Notes under the pieces: model-generated | The model's input: only the letters and a program-made list of their open reading frames with translations | What the model was told of the DNA's origin: nothing | Database searches by the model: none | From: Rikenellaceae bacterium | GTDB lineage: Bacteria > Bacteroidota > Bacteroidia > Bacteroidales > Rikenellaceae | Length of the DNA: 64,000 nt | Reading direction: 5' to 3' | Assembly: GCA_020860245.1 (NCBI GenBank) | Contig: JAJBUQ010000019.1 | Span: forward strand, 1 to 64,000 | Shown here: positions 55,319 to 64,000 of the stretch, piece after piece | How positions within the stretch are numbered: the first letter of the stretch is position 1 | How the letters are laid out: the number at the start of each line of letters is the position of its first letter | Program-made: the position numbers and the translations under genes

Positions 55319-56282
55319 GGTCTATCCGTGGGGAGATTCGAGAAAGTTTAACAGTTATTCGCGGTATTTTAAGGATTTGTTCGGAAGCAGGGTTCAGAAG
55401 ATCGCTGTCAATGCAGGGTTCACATGTCCGAACAGGGACGGTACCGTCTCCTCCGGAGGCTGTACGTTCTGTAACAACAACGCATTTACCCCGTCTTACT
55501 GCGATCCGGCAAAATCTGTCGCCCGGCAGATAGAGGAAGGGGTGGAATTTCACTCCCGCAGATATAAAAAAGCGGAGAAATTTTTAGTTTACTTCCAGTC
55601 GTTTTCAAATACTTACGCTCCTCTTAAGGAGCTTAAACGGATATACGGTCAGGCGTTTGACAGCGAAAATGTTATAGGTGTCGTGGTAGGCACACGTCCG
55701 GACTGTATAGACGAGGCTAAACTGGATTATTTTGCGTTACTCGCTGAGAAAAAATATATAGCTGTCGAGTACGGAATCGAATCGTGTTACGACAGCACTT
55801 TACGGTCGATAAATCGCGGGCATGATTTTAGATGTGCGCAGGATGCGGTCAAGGCTACTGCCGTCAGAGGAATCCACACTGGGGCGCATTTTATACTCGG
55901 ACTGCCGGGAGAGACCGAAGAGATGATGATCGGGCAGACAGGCCTTATTAACGACCTGCCCTTGGATACAGTTAAGTTCCACCAGCTGCAGATATTCAAA
56001 GATACCGCTATGGGCGAGGAATATTTGAACGATCCGTCAAAATTCAAACTCTTCGAACTGGAGGAATATATTGCGTTCTTCTCGGAGATACTGATACGCC
56101 TTCGTCCGGATCTGGTTGTCGAGAGATTTGCCGGAGAAGCCCCTCCGCGATACCATATAGGGCATAAATGGGGGCTCGTGCGTAATGAACAGCTTGTGGC
56201 GATGCTTGAAAAATTTCTTGAAAATAACGATCTTTATCAGGGGAAATTATACCGCGGGAACCATCCCGTAATTATGACTTAA
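55308..56282 (+). CDS. Radical SAM protein (TIGR01212 / YhcC-like)
   Basis: 324 residues. The radical SAM cluster is [16 protein letters not shown], with three Cys of the CxxxCxxC-type pattern spaced C-x11-C-x2-C as in TIGR01212, followed by NNNAFTPSY. The core then runs [20 protein letters not shown] and [16 protein letters not shown]. Members have no firm substrate; they are widespread and often single. It overlaps ispF by 11 bases, so translation is coupled. Confidence 0.88.
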   Translation: MDSKVYPWGDSRKFNSYSRYFKDLFGSRVQKIAVNAGFTCPNRDGTVSSGGCTFCNNNAFTPSYCDPAKSVARQIEEGVEFHSRRYKKAEKFLVYFQSFSNTYAPLKELKRIYGQAFDSENVIGVVVGTRPDCIDEAKLDYFALLAEKKYIAVEYGIESCYDSTLRSINRGHDFRCAQDAVKATAVRGIHTGAHFILGLPGETEEMMIGQTGLINDLPLDTVKFHQLQIFKDTAMGEEYLNDPSKFKLFELEEYIAFFSEILIRLRPDLVVERFAGEAPPRYHIGHKWGLVRNEQLVAMLEKFLENNDLYQGKLYRGNHPVIMT

Positions 56283-56295
56283 AAAATACAGGCTT

Positions 56296-58554
56296 ATGTT
56301 GTTCGATCAGGAATTGACAGAAAAAATATATTCTACCTTCAGAAACAAGGTAGACCGTGCGAAGAATTTGCTCGGAAGGCCGCTTACATTGACCGAGAAG
56401 ATTCTCTATGCTCATCTCTACGATGACAGCGAATTGGCGGACTATCGAAGGGGAGAAGATTATGTAAATTTTGCTCCGGACCGCGTCGCTATGCAGGATG
56501 CGACCGCGCAGATGGCGCTGCTCCAGTTTATGACAGCAGGGAGAGAACGTTCAGCCGTACCTGCTACCGTACACTGCGACCACCTGATCGTTGCGGAGCA
56601 AAATGCGGAGAAGGATCTTCCGAATGCTTTGAATTATAACAGAGAGGTCTATGACTTCCTCCGTTCGGTATCGGATAAGTACGGTATAGGATTCTGGAAA
56701 CCTGGTGCAGGGATTATACATCAGGTAGTTCTGGAAAATTATGCGTTCCCCGGGGGAATGATGGTCGGTACCGACTCACATACCCCCAATGCCGGAGGGC
56801 TCGGAATGATAGCCATAGGGGTAGGAGGCGCGGATGCCGTCGATGTAATGGCAGGGATTCCGTGGGAACTCAGGATGCCCAAAATAATAGGAGTAAGGCT
56901 GTCGGGACGTCTTAACGGATGGACTTCGCCTAAGGATGTAATACTAAAAATAGCGGGTATTCTTACTGTTAAAGGTGCTACGAATGCGGTTATGGAATAC
57001 TTCGGGGACGGAGCGGACAGCTTATCGGCGACAGGTAAAGCTACTATATGCAACATGGGAGCGGAGATCGGGGCGACGACTTCCGTATTCCCGTTTGACA
57101 GTAATATGGCTGATTATCTGACAGCCACCGGAAGAGGAAGCATTGCAGACGGAGCTCAGGAGCTTGCCGGTTATCTGAGGGCGGATCAGGAGGTGTACGA
57201 ATATCCTGAAAAATATTACGACCAGCTTATAGAGATCGACCTGAGTAGGCTCGAACCATATATTAACGGACCGTTTACGCCGGATGCCGCCCATACGATA
57301 TCCGAGTTCGGGAGGATAGTTTTAAAGGAAGGTTATCCGCGCAAAATGGAGGTAGGGCTTATCGGCTCCTGCACCAATTCCTCTTATCAGGATATGAGTC
57401 GTGCCGCATCGGTAGCAAGACAAGCTGTGGAGAATAATATAGAAGTAAAAGCGGATTTTATCGTGAATCCGGGTTCGGAACAGGTGAAATATACTGCGGA
57501 GAGGGACGGGCTGATAAAAGATTTTGAAAATATGGGTAGTGTGGTAATGACAAATGCCTGTGGACCGTGTATCGGGCAGTGGAAGCGCAAGACCGACGAT
57601 CCTCTGCGGAGGAACTCCATTGTGACCTCCTTTAACCGCAATTTTGCTAAACGTGCGGACGGGAATCCGAATACCTTCGCATACGTAGCGTCGCCAGAGA
57701 TCGTTACCGCGCTGACGCTTGCAGGGGATCTCTGCTTCAATCCGCTGACGGATACCCTTACGAACCGCGATGGTAAACAGATAAAATTAGCGGAACCTAC
57801 GGGTAGTGATCTGCCTATCAAAGGATTCGATGTCGATGATCCAGGATATATCGCTCCATCCGATAACGGTGCGGACATCGAAGTCCGGATATCACCAGAT
57901 TCCGAACGCATCCAAAGGCTCGAACCGTTCCAACCGTCTGACCCTGCCGATTTTACCGATATGCGTCTGCTCATAAAAGCCGAAAGCAAATGCACCACGG
58001 ACCATATATCTATGGCAGGGGTGTGGCTCCGTTACAGAGGACACTTAGAGAACATATCCGGCAATCTGCTTATGGGCGCCGTAAATAAATTTAACGGGAA
58101 GACCGACAGCGTGTTGAACGTTGAAAACGGACGTTATGATAAGGTATCAGAGGTTGCGAAGGAATATAAGTCTCAGGGAATATCCTCTATTGTCGTAGCC
58201 GAAGAGAATTACGGAGAGGGATCGTCCAGAGAACATGCCGCGCTCGAGCCGAGATTCCTTGGGGTAAGGGTTATCTTGACAAAATCGTTCGCGAGAATAC
58301 ATGAAACGAATCTGAAGAAGCAGGGAATTCTCGCACTGACCTTCGCGGATAAAAACGACTACGATAAGATCAGAGAGGATGACCGTGTGGCAGTCAAAGG
58401 ATTGGATGAATTTACACAGGGAAGGAATCTCGTTGTGGAACTTAATCATTCGGACGGTACCACAGAATCCTTAGAGGCCGTCCATACGTACAACGATCAG
58501 CAGATTCAATGGTTCTATGCCGGAAGTGCTCTGAATTATCTATCTGGTAAATAG
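56296..58554 (+). CDS. acn: Aconitate hydratase (mitochondrial-type)
   Basis: 752 residues. Interconverts citrate and isocitrate in the TCA cycle with a 4Fe-4S cluster. The Cys ligands are visible in [15 protein letters not shown] and [30 protein letters not shown] and the C-terminal swivel domain ([20 protein letters not shown]) are intact. The length and motif layout match the mitochondrial-like AcnA group of Bacteroidetes. It ends at a terminator. Confidence 0.95.
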   Translation: MLFDQELTEKIYSTFRNKVDRAKNLLGRPLTLTEKILYAHLYDDSELADYRRGEDYVNFAPDRVAMQDATAQMALLQFMTAGRERSAVPATVHCDHLIVAEQNAEKDLPNALNYNREVYDFLRSVSDKYGIGFWKPGAGIIHQVVLENYAFPGGMMVGTDSHTPNAGGLGMIAIGVGGADAVDVMAGIPWELRMPKIIGVRLSGRLNGWTSPKDVILKIAGILTVKGATNAVMEYFGDGADSLSATGKATICNMGAEIGATTSVFPFDSNMADYLTATGRGSIADGAQELAGYLRADQEVYEYPEKYYDQLIEIDLSRLEPYINGPFTPDAAHTISEFGRIVLKEGYPRKMEVGLIGSCTNSSYQDMSRAASVARQAVENNIEVKADFIVNPGSEQVKYTAERDGLIKDFENMGSVVMTNACGPCIGQWKRKTDDPLRRNSIVTSFNRNFAKRADGNPNTFAYVASPEIVTALTLAGDLCFNPLTDTLTNRDGKQIKLAEPTGSDLPIKGFDVDDPGYIAPSDNGADIEVRISPDSERIQRLEPFQPSDPADFTDMRLLIKAESKCTTDHISMAGVWLRYRGHLENISGNLLMGAVNKFNGKTDSVLNVENGRYDKVSEVAKEYKSQGISSIVVAEENYGEGSSREHAALEPRFLGVRVILTKSFARIHETNLKKQGILALTFADKNDYDKIREDDRVAVKGLDEFTQGRNLVVELNHSDGTTESLEAVHTYNDQQIQWFYAGSALNYLSGK

Positions 58555-58571
58555 AATTGGATATAAAATCC

Positions 58572-58607
58572 GATAAGCCGTTCCTGAATTGGAACGGCTT
58601 ATCTTCT
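58572..58607 (+). terminator. acn terminator
   Basis: A perfect 13-bp stem (GATAAGCCGTTCC, 58572-58584, with 58591-58603), loop TGAATT, then TTCTT. It may also end the minus-strand ABC cluster. Confidence 0.8.
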
Positions 58608-58632
58608 TCTCATATTTAAAGGGTCGTGCGGG

Positions 58633-59313
58633 TTACAGGTATTGTTTGATGTCCTTAACTATCTGGCCGTCGAAGAGATTGATGATACGATGGGCGTAGG
58701 AAGCGTCGTGCCGGGAGTGCGTGACCATTAGTATTGTCGATCCCTCTTTGTTTAGTTCGGTAAGAAGTTCCATTACTTCCTTGCCGTTCTTGGAATCGAG
58801 ATTGCCGGTAGGCTCATCGGCAAGTATCAGCTTCGGATTTGTCACTACCGCGCGCGCGATAGCCACACGCTGCTGCTGTCCACCGGAGAGCTGTTGAGGG
58901 AAGTGCCCTGCGCGATGGCTGATATTCATGCGGTTAAGGATACTGTTTACCATCTCTTTGCGTTTGGACGCCTTAATTTTCAGATAGATCAGAGGGAGTT
59001 CGACATTCTCGTACACATTCAGTTCATCAATGAGGTTGAAACTCTGGAACACAAACCCAATCTGTCCCTTCCTTACCGATGTGCGATCCTTCTCTTTTAA
59101 ATCAGCAACTTCTCTGCCTAACAGTTTATAGCTCCCTGAAGTAGGATTGTCCAGAAGTCCGATAATGTTCAATAGTGTGGATTTGCCGCATCCGGAAGGT
59201 CCCATGATAGCTGTGAACTCGCCTTGACTTATATCGAAGTTGACACCGTTGAGGGCGATTGTTTCAATTTCTTCCGTCCGGAAATTTTTCTTTAAATTTT
59301 CAATCTGTAACAT
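58633..59313 (-). CDS. ABC transporter ATP-binding protein (MacB/LolD type)
   Basis: 226 residues. Walker [15 protein letters not shown]-loop, signature [14 protein letters not shown] and Walker [14 protein letters not shown] are all intact. The MacB/LolD subgroup powers permeases of the FtsX fold. It is the last gene of the efflux cluster, 20 bases downstream of the permease. Since the permease frame is broken, the ATPase may lack a partner here. Confidence 0.92.
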   Translation of the reverse strand: MLQIENLKKNFRTEEIETIALNGVNFDISQGEFTAIMGPSGCGKSTLLNIIGLLDNPTSGSYKLLGREVADLKEKDRTSVRKGQIGFVFQSFNLIDELNVYENVELPLIYLKIKASKRKEMVNSILNRMNISHRAGHFPQQLSGGQQQRVAIARAVVTNPKLILADEPTGNLDSKNGKEVMELLTELNKEGSTILMVTHSRHDASYAHRIINLFDGQIVKDIKQYL

Positions 59314-59333
59314 GATTATAGCTTTAATTTTTA

Positions 59334-60392
59334 CTACTCTGTTTTAATCGATTCAACCGGATTTGCCGTCGCAGCGCGATAAGCCTGCAATATGACCGTT
59401 GCGATACCTGTTGCGGCGACTATCAGAATAGTCATGGCAAATACCCCCACGGAGAGCCTCTCTTTGTATATAAATGTCCGCATCCAGACGTTAGCAAGGT
59501 ATATCGATACCGGTATTCCGATAACGGAGGCTGTGAGGATCCATTTCATAAATTCGGAACAAAGGGCTGTGATAATCTCAGTTATTGCCGCACCGTGGAT
59601 TTTTCTTATGGCTATCTCTTTGCGCCTCCTCTCGACAGAATACCATGCAAGCCCGAATAATCCCATAATCGTGAGCGACAGGCTGAACCACGTAAAGAAC
59701 CGTATTATCTTCGACATTCTTATCTCGTCCTCGTGTAGAACCAGATATAATTCCGTAAGTTTGCGTGTCTCCAGGTGATCGGAATTAAAATCTGACAGAA
59801 TGCTACGGATATCTTCAAGCGCCTCTTCTATGTCTGTCCCCGGATTCAGCCGGATGTACAGCGTCGAATAGTCCTTTGGAATTTTGAAACGTATAATCAT
59901 AGGCAGCATCTCTGTTTTGAGATTCTCGATACGGAAATTATCCACTATACCGATAAACCTGTGAGAGGTGTTCTGGAAGGCTTCATTTTTAACTGAATCT
60001 CCTACCATGACGGATTCCGGAAGAAGGTATCTTTCGTAGAATATTTTGTTAACAATAAGGTCTTCGTTCCCGGAGCTGCGTGTGAACGGTCCTCCCTCTA
60101 TGAATTCTAAATCATAGGTATCGAAGAACCCCGGATCGACGGTTAAGACATTATAGCTGTAATCCCCTCCGGAGACACTGCCTATGTGGAGTATATTCTG
60201 GGTAGTTATCGCGGATATATAGGGTACAGTATATAACCTGTCTGTGAATTCGGAATTCATTTCGGATCCGAAGTCTAATTCGATAATATTGTCCGCTTGC
60301 GGAATGGAGTGGGAGATATAGTCCAACTGCTTTTTTATTATAAAAGAAAATGCGATTAGTATAACCGATTTTGTGAATTGCACCACTACCAT
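59334..60392 (-). CDS. MacB-type ABC permease, C-terminal half (after in-frame stop)
   Basis: 352 residues. The N-terminal segment (VVVQFTKSVILIAFSFIIKK) is the second transmembrane module's first helix; a MacB-type periplasmic domain and a FtsX domain with three helices follow, ending at PVESIKTE. On its own it has no start typical of a gene; it continues in frame with the 60429-61676 ORF, separated by one TGA and 12 further codons. Confidence 0.7.
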   Translation of the reverse strand: MVVVQFTKSVILIAFSFIIKKQLDYISHSIPQADNIIELDFGSEMNSEFTDRLYTVPYISAITTQNILHIGSVSGGDYSYNVLTVDPGFFDTYDLEFIEGGPFTRSSGNEDLIVNKIFYERYLLPESVMVGDSVKNEAFQNTSHRFIGIVDNFRIENLKTEMLPMIIRFKIPKDYSTLYIRLNPGTDIEEALEDIRSILSDFNSDHLETRKLTELYLVLHEDEIRMSKIIRFFTWFSLSLTIMGLFGLAWYSVERRRKEIAIRKIHGAAITEIITALCSEFMKWILTASVIGIPVSIYLANVWMRTFIYKERLSVGVFAMTILIVAATGIATVILQAYRAATANPVESIKTE

Positions 60393-60428
60393 ATTCCTTA
60401 CGAGGGAGATTTTGTTTCCTGCAAAAGT

Positions 60429-61676
60429 TCAGGATAGGGATATAAACGAAGATTGGTTCGTTTTGGAGAAAATAAAGAGCGAAGGCAGGACTGTTACTAC
60501 GAATAGCAATATTCCCACGATTATAAAATTTTCGGTTATTAATAAATCTTCGATTTTAAGATCGGTTCCCATAAATCCGTTGAATACAGGAATCGACAAG
60601 TTTAAAAAATATATTGACATAAGGGAACATATCGCTATCTGGAATACCGTCTCTACAATAACCTCTACGAATATCTCACTGCGAGCAGCCCCCAATATTC
60701 TTTTGAGTGCGAACAGGCGGATCATGCGTGGTGCGCGCGACATGGACAAATTTATAAAGTTAAAACAGGCTATTGTCAGAATCACGATAAGGAGCGGTAT
60801 GCTGATGTTTACGAGTGTCTTGTCCTGATAGCGGAATAATGGGTGTTCGGTGTTGGAAAAATAGATATCTCCCATATGTTTGAGATAAATTCTTTCTTTT
60901 ATTATATCAGGATAGCTTCGGTTTTTGGTTACGTCCTCTTCAAGCCTCTCTGCAAATTCTTTGGCAGATACTCCATCCCGAAGTTTTAGAATATTGACAT
61001 ATATTCCGATAATTCCTTTATCTGAATATCGATCTCTGTAAAAATAGGATAGAGAATTAAAGTCCAGTATGTTTTTTTCGCTGTCGTCGATAATACAGGT
61101 TACCGTAAGTATAGTGTTCACTCTTCCGGTCTCCTGCAAATCGCTGCCGTAGATACTTCTTTCGTAATTTATCGTCTTCCCAATCGGATTCTCGTCGCCG
61201 AAGAGTTTCTTACCCGTGGAGACGGTGATCGCGATCTCTTCCGGAGAGGATAGCGTTTGCTTCAAATCGCCGGTAATTATTTTCAGATCGAATATATCGG
61301 CGAACTCCGGACTTGCCTGAAAACTTTTTTCCAGATAACTGTTTCCTCGCTCGTCCGGAGATGTGAATACCATGAAGTCCTCGAATATCGTAGTCAGAGC
61401 CTCGATCTCAGGGAACGATTCCGCAAGGGACGATGCCCAATGAGGGTTAGTGTTCACAGAGAGTTTATCGTCGTGGAATGCGTTATTTTTCTCGATTACG
61501 TACACATTCCCATTGTCGTTAAGAGCGGAAGCGATCCGGAACTCATTGTTAATGAATATTACCAGAATGACAGAGCAGGTAATTCCTACCGTGAAGCTCA
61601 CGAATGATATTATTGTATTGAGAGGATTCCGCATCCAGCTCTTGACGGTTATTTTCAATATCTCTTTTATGCGCAT
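60429..61676 (-). CDS. MacB-type ABC permease, N-terminal half (ends at in-frame stop)
   Basis: 415 residues. One N-terminal membrane helix (NTIISFVSFTVGITCSVILV), a MacB periplasmic core domain (residues ~50-270) and three more helices of the FtsX domain, ending ...SSFISLS and TGA. A complete half-permease could in principle dimerise, but the natural family member is one chain of ~780 residues. The start MRIKEILKITVKSWMRNPLN is typical of the family. Confidence 0.7.
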   Translation of the reverse strand: MRIKEILKITVKSWMRNPLNTIISFVSFTVGITCSVILVIFINNEFRIASALNDNGNVYVIEKNNAFHDDKLSVNTNPHWASSLAESFPEIEALTTIFEDFMVFTSPDERGNSYLEKSFQASPEFADIFDLKIITGDLKQTLSSPEEIAITVSTGKKLFGDENPIGKTINYERSIYGSDLQETGRVNTILTVTCIIDDSEKNILDFNSLSYFYRDRYSDKGIIGIYVNILKLRDGVSAKEFAERLEEDVTKNRSYPDIIKERIYLKHMGDIYFSNTEHPLFRYQDKTLVNISIPLLIVILTIACFNFINLSMSRAPRMIRLFALKRILGAARSEIFVEVIVETVFQIAICSLMSIYFLNLSIPVFNGFMGTDLKIEDLLITENFIIVGILLFVVTVLPSLFIFSKTNQSSFISLS

Positions 61677-61712
61677 ATTATCGATTTAAATTTGTTAAAT
61701 TTTCATATTTTA

Positions 61713-61778
61713 AAACTGTTCCCGAGGGGCCAACCCCTGTATACTGCACTTAACTTAGACTGCCTCGGAGAACAGTTT
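61713..61778. other. Long stem-loop between membrane fusion protein and permease
   Basis: AAACTGTTC (61713-61721) and CCGAGG (61722-61727) pair with CCTCGG (61763-61768) and GAACAGTTT (61770-61778), giving a 15-bp helix with a single A bulge. The inner strand also holds AGGGG-CCAA-CCCCT (61725-61738), a competing small hairpin. In the minus-strand transcript the helix ends 36 bases before the permease start, a spot for attenuation or processing. It is also a plausible leaky terminator (GAACAGTTTT on the minus side). The rest of the 214-base gap (61677-61890) is AT-rich without a clear gene. Confidence 0.5.
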
Positions 61779-61890
61779 ATTTAATTAAAGATTTTCATGG
61801 TTTTTATTGGCAGCCGTAAATCCTTGAATGATTGCCGAGGCGCCTTATTCCTTGATAAAAATTTAAAGAAAGATTTTGAACTCGAACATA

Positions 61891-63159
61891 TTATTCATAA
61901 TTAATATTCCTGGTAAATATAAGCAATTCGTTGTCTCCGAAGTTGTCGTAGCTGGATGTTATCACACGTTCACCCGGTTCGAGTCCTTCGGTAACTTCGT
62001 AATACTGTGGATTCTGTCTCGAAATGTTAATTTTTCTTTTATATGCCCGTGAGCCGTCCGGAGTTACGACGAAAATCCAGCTTCCACCTGTCTTCTGATA
62101 GAACGATCCTCTCGGGATAAGTATCCCTTCGGAGGATTGTCCCAGCTGAAGATTTATGTAATACGACTGACCTGTGCGGATATTCTCCGGACGTTCTCCG
62201 GTGAAGCGGAAGTCCACTTTAAACTGTCCGCCTTTGACATCCGGATAAACCTTCGAGAGTAACACTCCGTATTCCTGATTCTGCCTCTCGAATGTGCCCT
62301 CGAGGCCTGCTATGACCCGATCTATGTAATGCTCGTCCAAAGACGATTCTATCTTAAAATCTGAGAGATCATTTATTTCTCCCATTCGCGAACCTTCCGA
62401 GATTGTCTGTCCGAGAACCACATCCAGCGATCCGAGCTGTCCCGATACCGGAGCTTTCACGTCGAGGTTGGCGACACGTTCGCGTATCATCTTCATATTC
62501 CTGCGCATACTTTCCAGACTCTCCTCCATGTTTAGAATCTGAATCGAGCGGTAAATGGAGTCCTGTGTTTGTCGTTCACGGACAAGATCGTAGCGTTTTA
62601 TCGTGTATTCGTAATCCTCTTTGGATTGCAGATAGGTCTCATTCGATATAAGCTTCTCGTCGTACAGTCGTTTATTCTGCAGGTAGGTTCTCTCTTTGCG
62701 TTCCAGATCCAGATCGAGTTGAAGACGTGTCTGCTGGAGATCGAGCTTCTGCTGCTCCATGCTCACCATCGTATTCCTTAACAGATTCTCTTTTTCAGCA
62801 AGCGATGCCTCGCTGTCGAGTATCTGCATCGTCAGATTCGAGTTGCTGAGACGCACGACTACATCGCCTGTTGCCACTGTGCTGCCTTCTTCCGCTATAA
62901 TCTCCTCGACCCTTCCTCTCTCCAACGGACTAAGTTGGATCGTCGTAACAGGACGTACTTGTCCGGTTATTCGCACATAGTCGTTGAAGGTATTGGTTTC
63001 TACGGTACTTATGGTAAACATTCTCGGATCGACCTTAAGTGTCGGTACGTTGTTTCCGAATGCAGCCCACGCTATCACCAGCAGGACGAATACGCCTCCT
63101 AAAATATAAGGAATATGTTTTTTTCTTATTTTATTCTTATGCTCGATCTTTATATCCAT
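61891..63159 (-). CDS. Membrane fusion protein (HlyD/MacA-like)
   Basis: 422 residues. N-terminal membrane anchor (residues ~15-32, IPYILGGVFVLLVIAWAAFG), then a lipoyl-type half (QLSPLERGRVEEIIAEEGST), a long alpha-helical hairpin of ~130 residues with many Glu/Arg/Gln, the other lipoyl half (VKAPVSGQLGSLDVVLGQTI) and a beta-barrel domain. It bridges the inner-membrane ABC permease to the outer-membrane TolC. It lies 10 bases downstream of the tolC-like gene. Confidence 0.9.
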   Translation of the reverse strand: MDIKIEHKNKIRKKHIPYILGGVFVLLVIAWAAFGNNVPTLKVDPRMFTISTVETNTFNDYVRITGQVRPVTTIQLSPLERGRVEEIIAEEGSTVATGDVVVRLSNSNLTMQILDSEASLAEKENLLRNTMVSMEQQKLDLQQTRLQLDLDLERKERTYLQNKRLYDEKLISNETYLQSKEDYEYTIKRYDLVRERQTQDSIYRSIQILNMEESLESMRRNMKMIRERVANLDVKAPVSGQLGSLDVVLGQTISEGSRMGEINDLSDFKIESSLDEHYIDRVIAGLEGTFERQNQEYGVLLSKVYPDVKGGQFKVDFRFTGERPENIRTGQSYYINLQLGQSSEGILIPRGSFYQKTGGSWIFVVTPDGSRAYKRKINISRQNPQYYEVTEGLEPGERVITSSYDNFGDNELLIFTRNINYE

Positions 63160-63169
63160 AGATATGATA

Positions 63170-64000
63170 TTAAAATTCTTGATCTATATAATTGATACCT
63201 TTGTAATAATCCAGCAGGTGCTTCTTTATATGGTACTGGAACTGCGCGTACAATTTCTGATTCTGTGCGCTCTGGAGGTTATTGGCACTGATCTGTAACT
63301 CCATAAAACCGATCAGTCCCTCTTCATATTTTTTTTGATTCACTGTATGGACCTTATCCTGCGTCGCCAGCCGTTTCACAGCAAGAATATATTCCATTGA
63401 CCGCCCTTCGACATCCTGAATTACGCTCTCGATCTCTTTTTCGATTTCACGCAGATTCTTTTCGTATTGATATTCATATATTTTCAGGTTGTTCTTGTTT
63501 CTTGTGATGGTATATCTTCTGCTGAGCCTTGAAAATATTGGAATACTCAACGATGCCGAGACCGACTGTCCTGCACGGTGCCTTAATTGATCGAAATAAG
63601 ATTCTGTCTTCGTAGTGGTATGAGTCAGGATTTTGGAGAAACCGGTATCGTAGCCCCCGCTGAGTGATAGGGAAGGAAGCTGTTGCCAGCGCGATGTTTT
63701 AAGATTGAGTTGTGCCGTCTCGATATCGAATCTCGATTTTACAAGGGTGGGAAGAAATAGTACAGCAATATTATACACCTCTTCCGGGGATTCTGAAACA
63801 ACACTCGGAATTGTTTCCCACCAGCTGTCTGATGTATCTATTATAAGCTCCTCTTCGAACGGATATGACATCTTCTCTTTCAGGGTTAGTATACCCTGAT
63901 CGTACTGATTGCGGTACTGAACCAGATTGTACTCGTCGGAAGCCAGTTGGGCTTCGTTCTCAAGAATATCTGCCTCCCCCTTGAGTCCGAGCTCTTCCTG
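63170..64000 (-). CDS. TolC-family outer-membrane efflux protein, partial (cut by window edge)
   Basis: 276 residues of the C-terminal part; the frame stays open to 64000, so the true start lies outside. The translation begins QEELGLKGEADILENEAQ at the edge, continues through a coiled-coil stretch and ends ...YIDQEF. The helical repeats (YEEGLIGFMELQISANNLQS, SARFQYHIKKHLLDYYKG-like) fit the TolC/OEP family. It is the outer-membrane exit of the tripartite pump with the downstream fusion protein and permease. Confidence 0.85.
   Translation of the reverse strand, partial: QEELGLKGEADILENEAQLASDEYNLVQYRNQYDQGILTLKEKMSYPFEEELIIDTSDSWWETIPSVVSESPEEVYNIAVLFLPTLVKSRFDIETAQLNLKTSRWQQLPSLSLSGGYDTGFSKILTHTTTKTESYFDQLRHRAGQSVSASLSIPIFSRLSRRYTITRNKNNLKIYEYQYEKNLREIEKEIESVIQDVEGRSMEYILAVKRLATQDKVHTVNQKKYEEGLIGFMELQISANNLQSAQNQKLYAQFQYHIKKHLLDYYKGINYIDQEF

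Larger units (their letters stand above)
59334..61676 (-). pseudogene. MacB-type ABC permease interrupted by one in-frame TGA
   Basis: A single frame runs from 61676 to 59334, broken only by TGA at 60429-60431. Twelve sense codons (TFAGNKISLVRN) bridge the stop and the Met of the lower half. The combined length is 780 residues, the usual size for a two-module FtsX permease. The cause could be a real nonsense mutation, a sequencing error or, less likely, programmed readthrough. Confidence 0.72.

Noticed and set aside
60429..60431. TGA as a selenocysteine or recoded codon
   Set aside because: The permease family has no selenoprotein members that I know, no SECIS-like hairpin follows, and many genes here end in TGA.
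1..64000. CRISPR array, tRNA, rRNA, prophage or insertion sequence
   Set aside because: I found no evenly spaced repeats, no cloverleaf-like segment and no transposase-like ORF.

Overview
The window is a 64 kb piece of a Bacteroidetes chromosome, most likely Bacteroidales; I cannot fix the genus. The evidence is family content and signals. Bacteroidetes-type genes include a fused SecDF, the DUF4271-hemD-rnpA-yidD run, a DUF4296 lipoprotein, an OMP_b-brl_2 barrel, a GH97 protein, a Cys-less PurF paralogue and a two-ACT SerB. Promoters follow the Bacteroidetes -33 TTTG / -7 TAnnTTTG pattern, and GTG/TTG starts occur. Coding density is high, and I see no rRNA, tRNA, CRISPR array, prophage or insertion sequence.

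Layout. 0-5.8 kb: a cut-off lipoprotein, a BtuF-like binding lipoprotein with a small membrane protein, prmC-recX, then serS followed by a GH27 alpha-galactosidase-like gene. 5.9-9.2 kb: trpS converges on a MerR-nif3-zinc-ribbon operon. 9.2-13 kb: a stand-alone riboflavin kinase domain, a GH97 protein with an unusual active site, and ahcY. 13-19.5 kb: a tight run of an Ig-like lipoprotein, outer-membrane barrel, rbfA, a LolC/E-type permease, a DUF4296 lipoprotein and an amidohydrolase, several overlapping. 19.5-29.5 kb: YitT, plsY, an MscS channel, secDF, an acidic-tailed lipoprotein, xerD, prmA, serB. 29.8-34.3 kb: exbB-exbD-tonB diverging from DUF4271-hemD-rnpA-yidD. 34.3-38.5 kb: metG-ilvE-GH43. 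38.6-46.8 kb: a small membrane protein, mutL, rhomboid and an EEP phosphatase converge on GH25-nadB-prfC. 46.8-58.6 kb: a TonB-dependent receptor, an exported nitroreductase, folE, the purF-like gene, surE, dnaB, upp, ispF, a radical SAM protein and aconitase. 58.6-64 kb: a tripartite ABC efflux cluster (TolC, membrane fusion protein, MacB-type permease, ATPase).

How they work together. Most genes are housekeeping: translation (serS, trpS, metG, prmC, prmA, prfC, rbfA, rnpA), secretion and envelope (secDF, yidD, LolC/E, plsY), replication and repair (dnaB, mutL, recX, xerD) and cofactors (folE, nadB, hemD, ispF, riboflavin kinase). The TonB/ExbBD set can energise the TonB-dependent receptor. 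Exported glycosidases lie singly beside housekeeping genes, not in SusCD-type loci.

Best leads: the MacB-type permease is broken by one in-frame TGA; a long stem-loop lies just upstream of it; the GH97 protein lacks the residues expected at its active site; the riboflavin kinase lacks its usual FAD synthetase half; and the PurF paralogue has Ser where the catalytic Cys should be. I found no clear undescribed multi-gene system.
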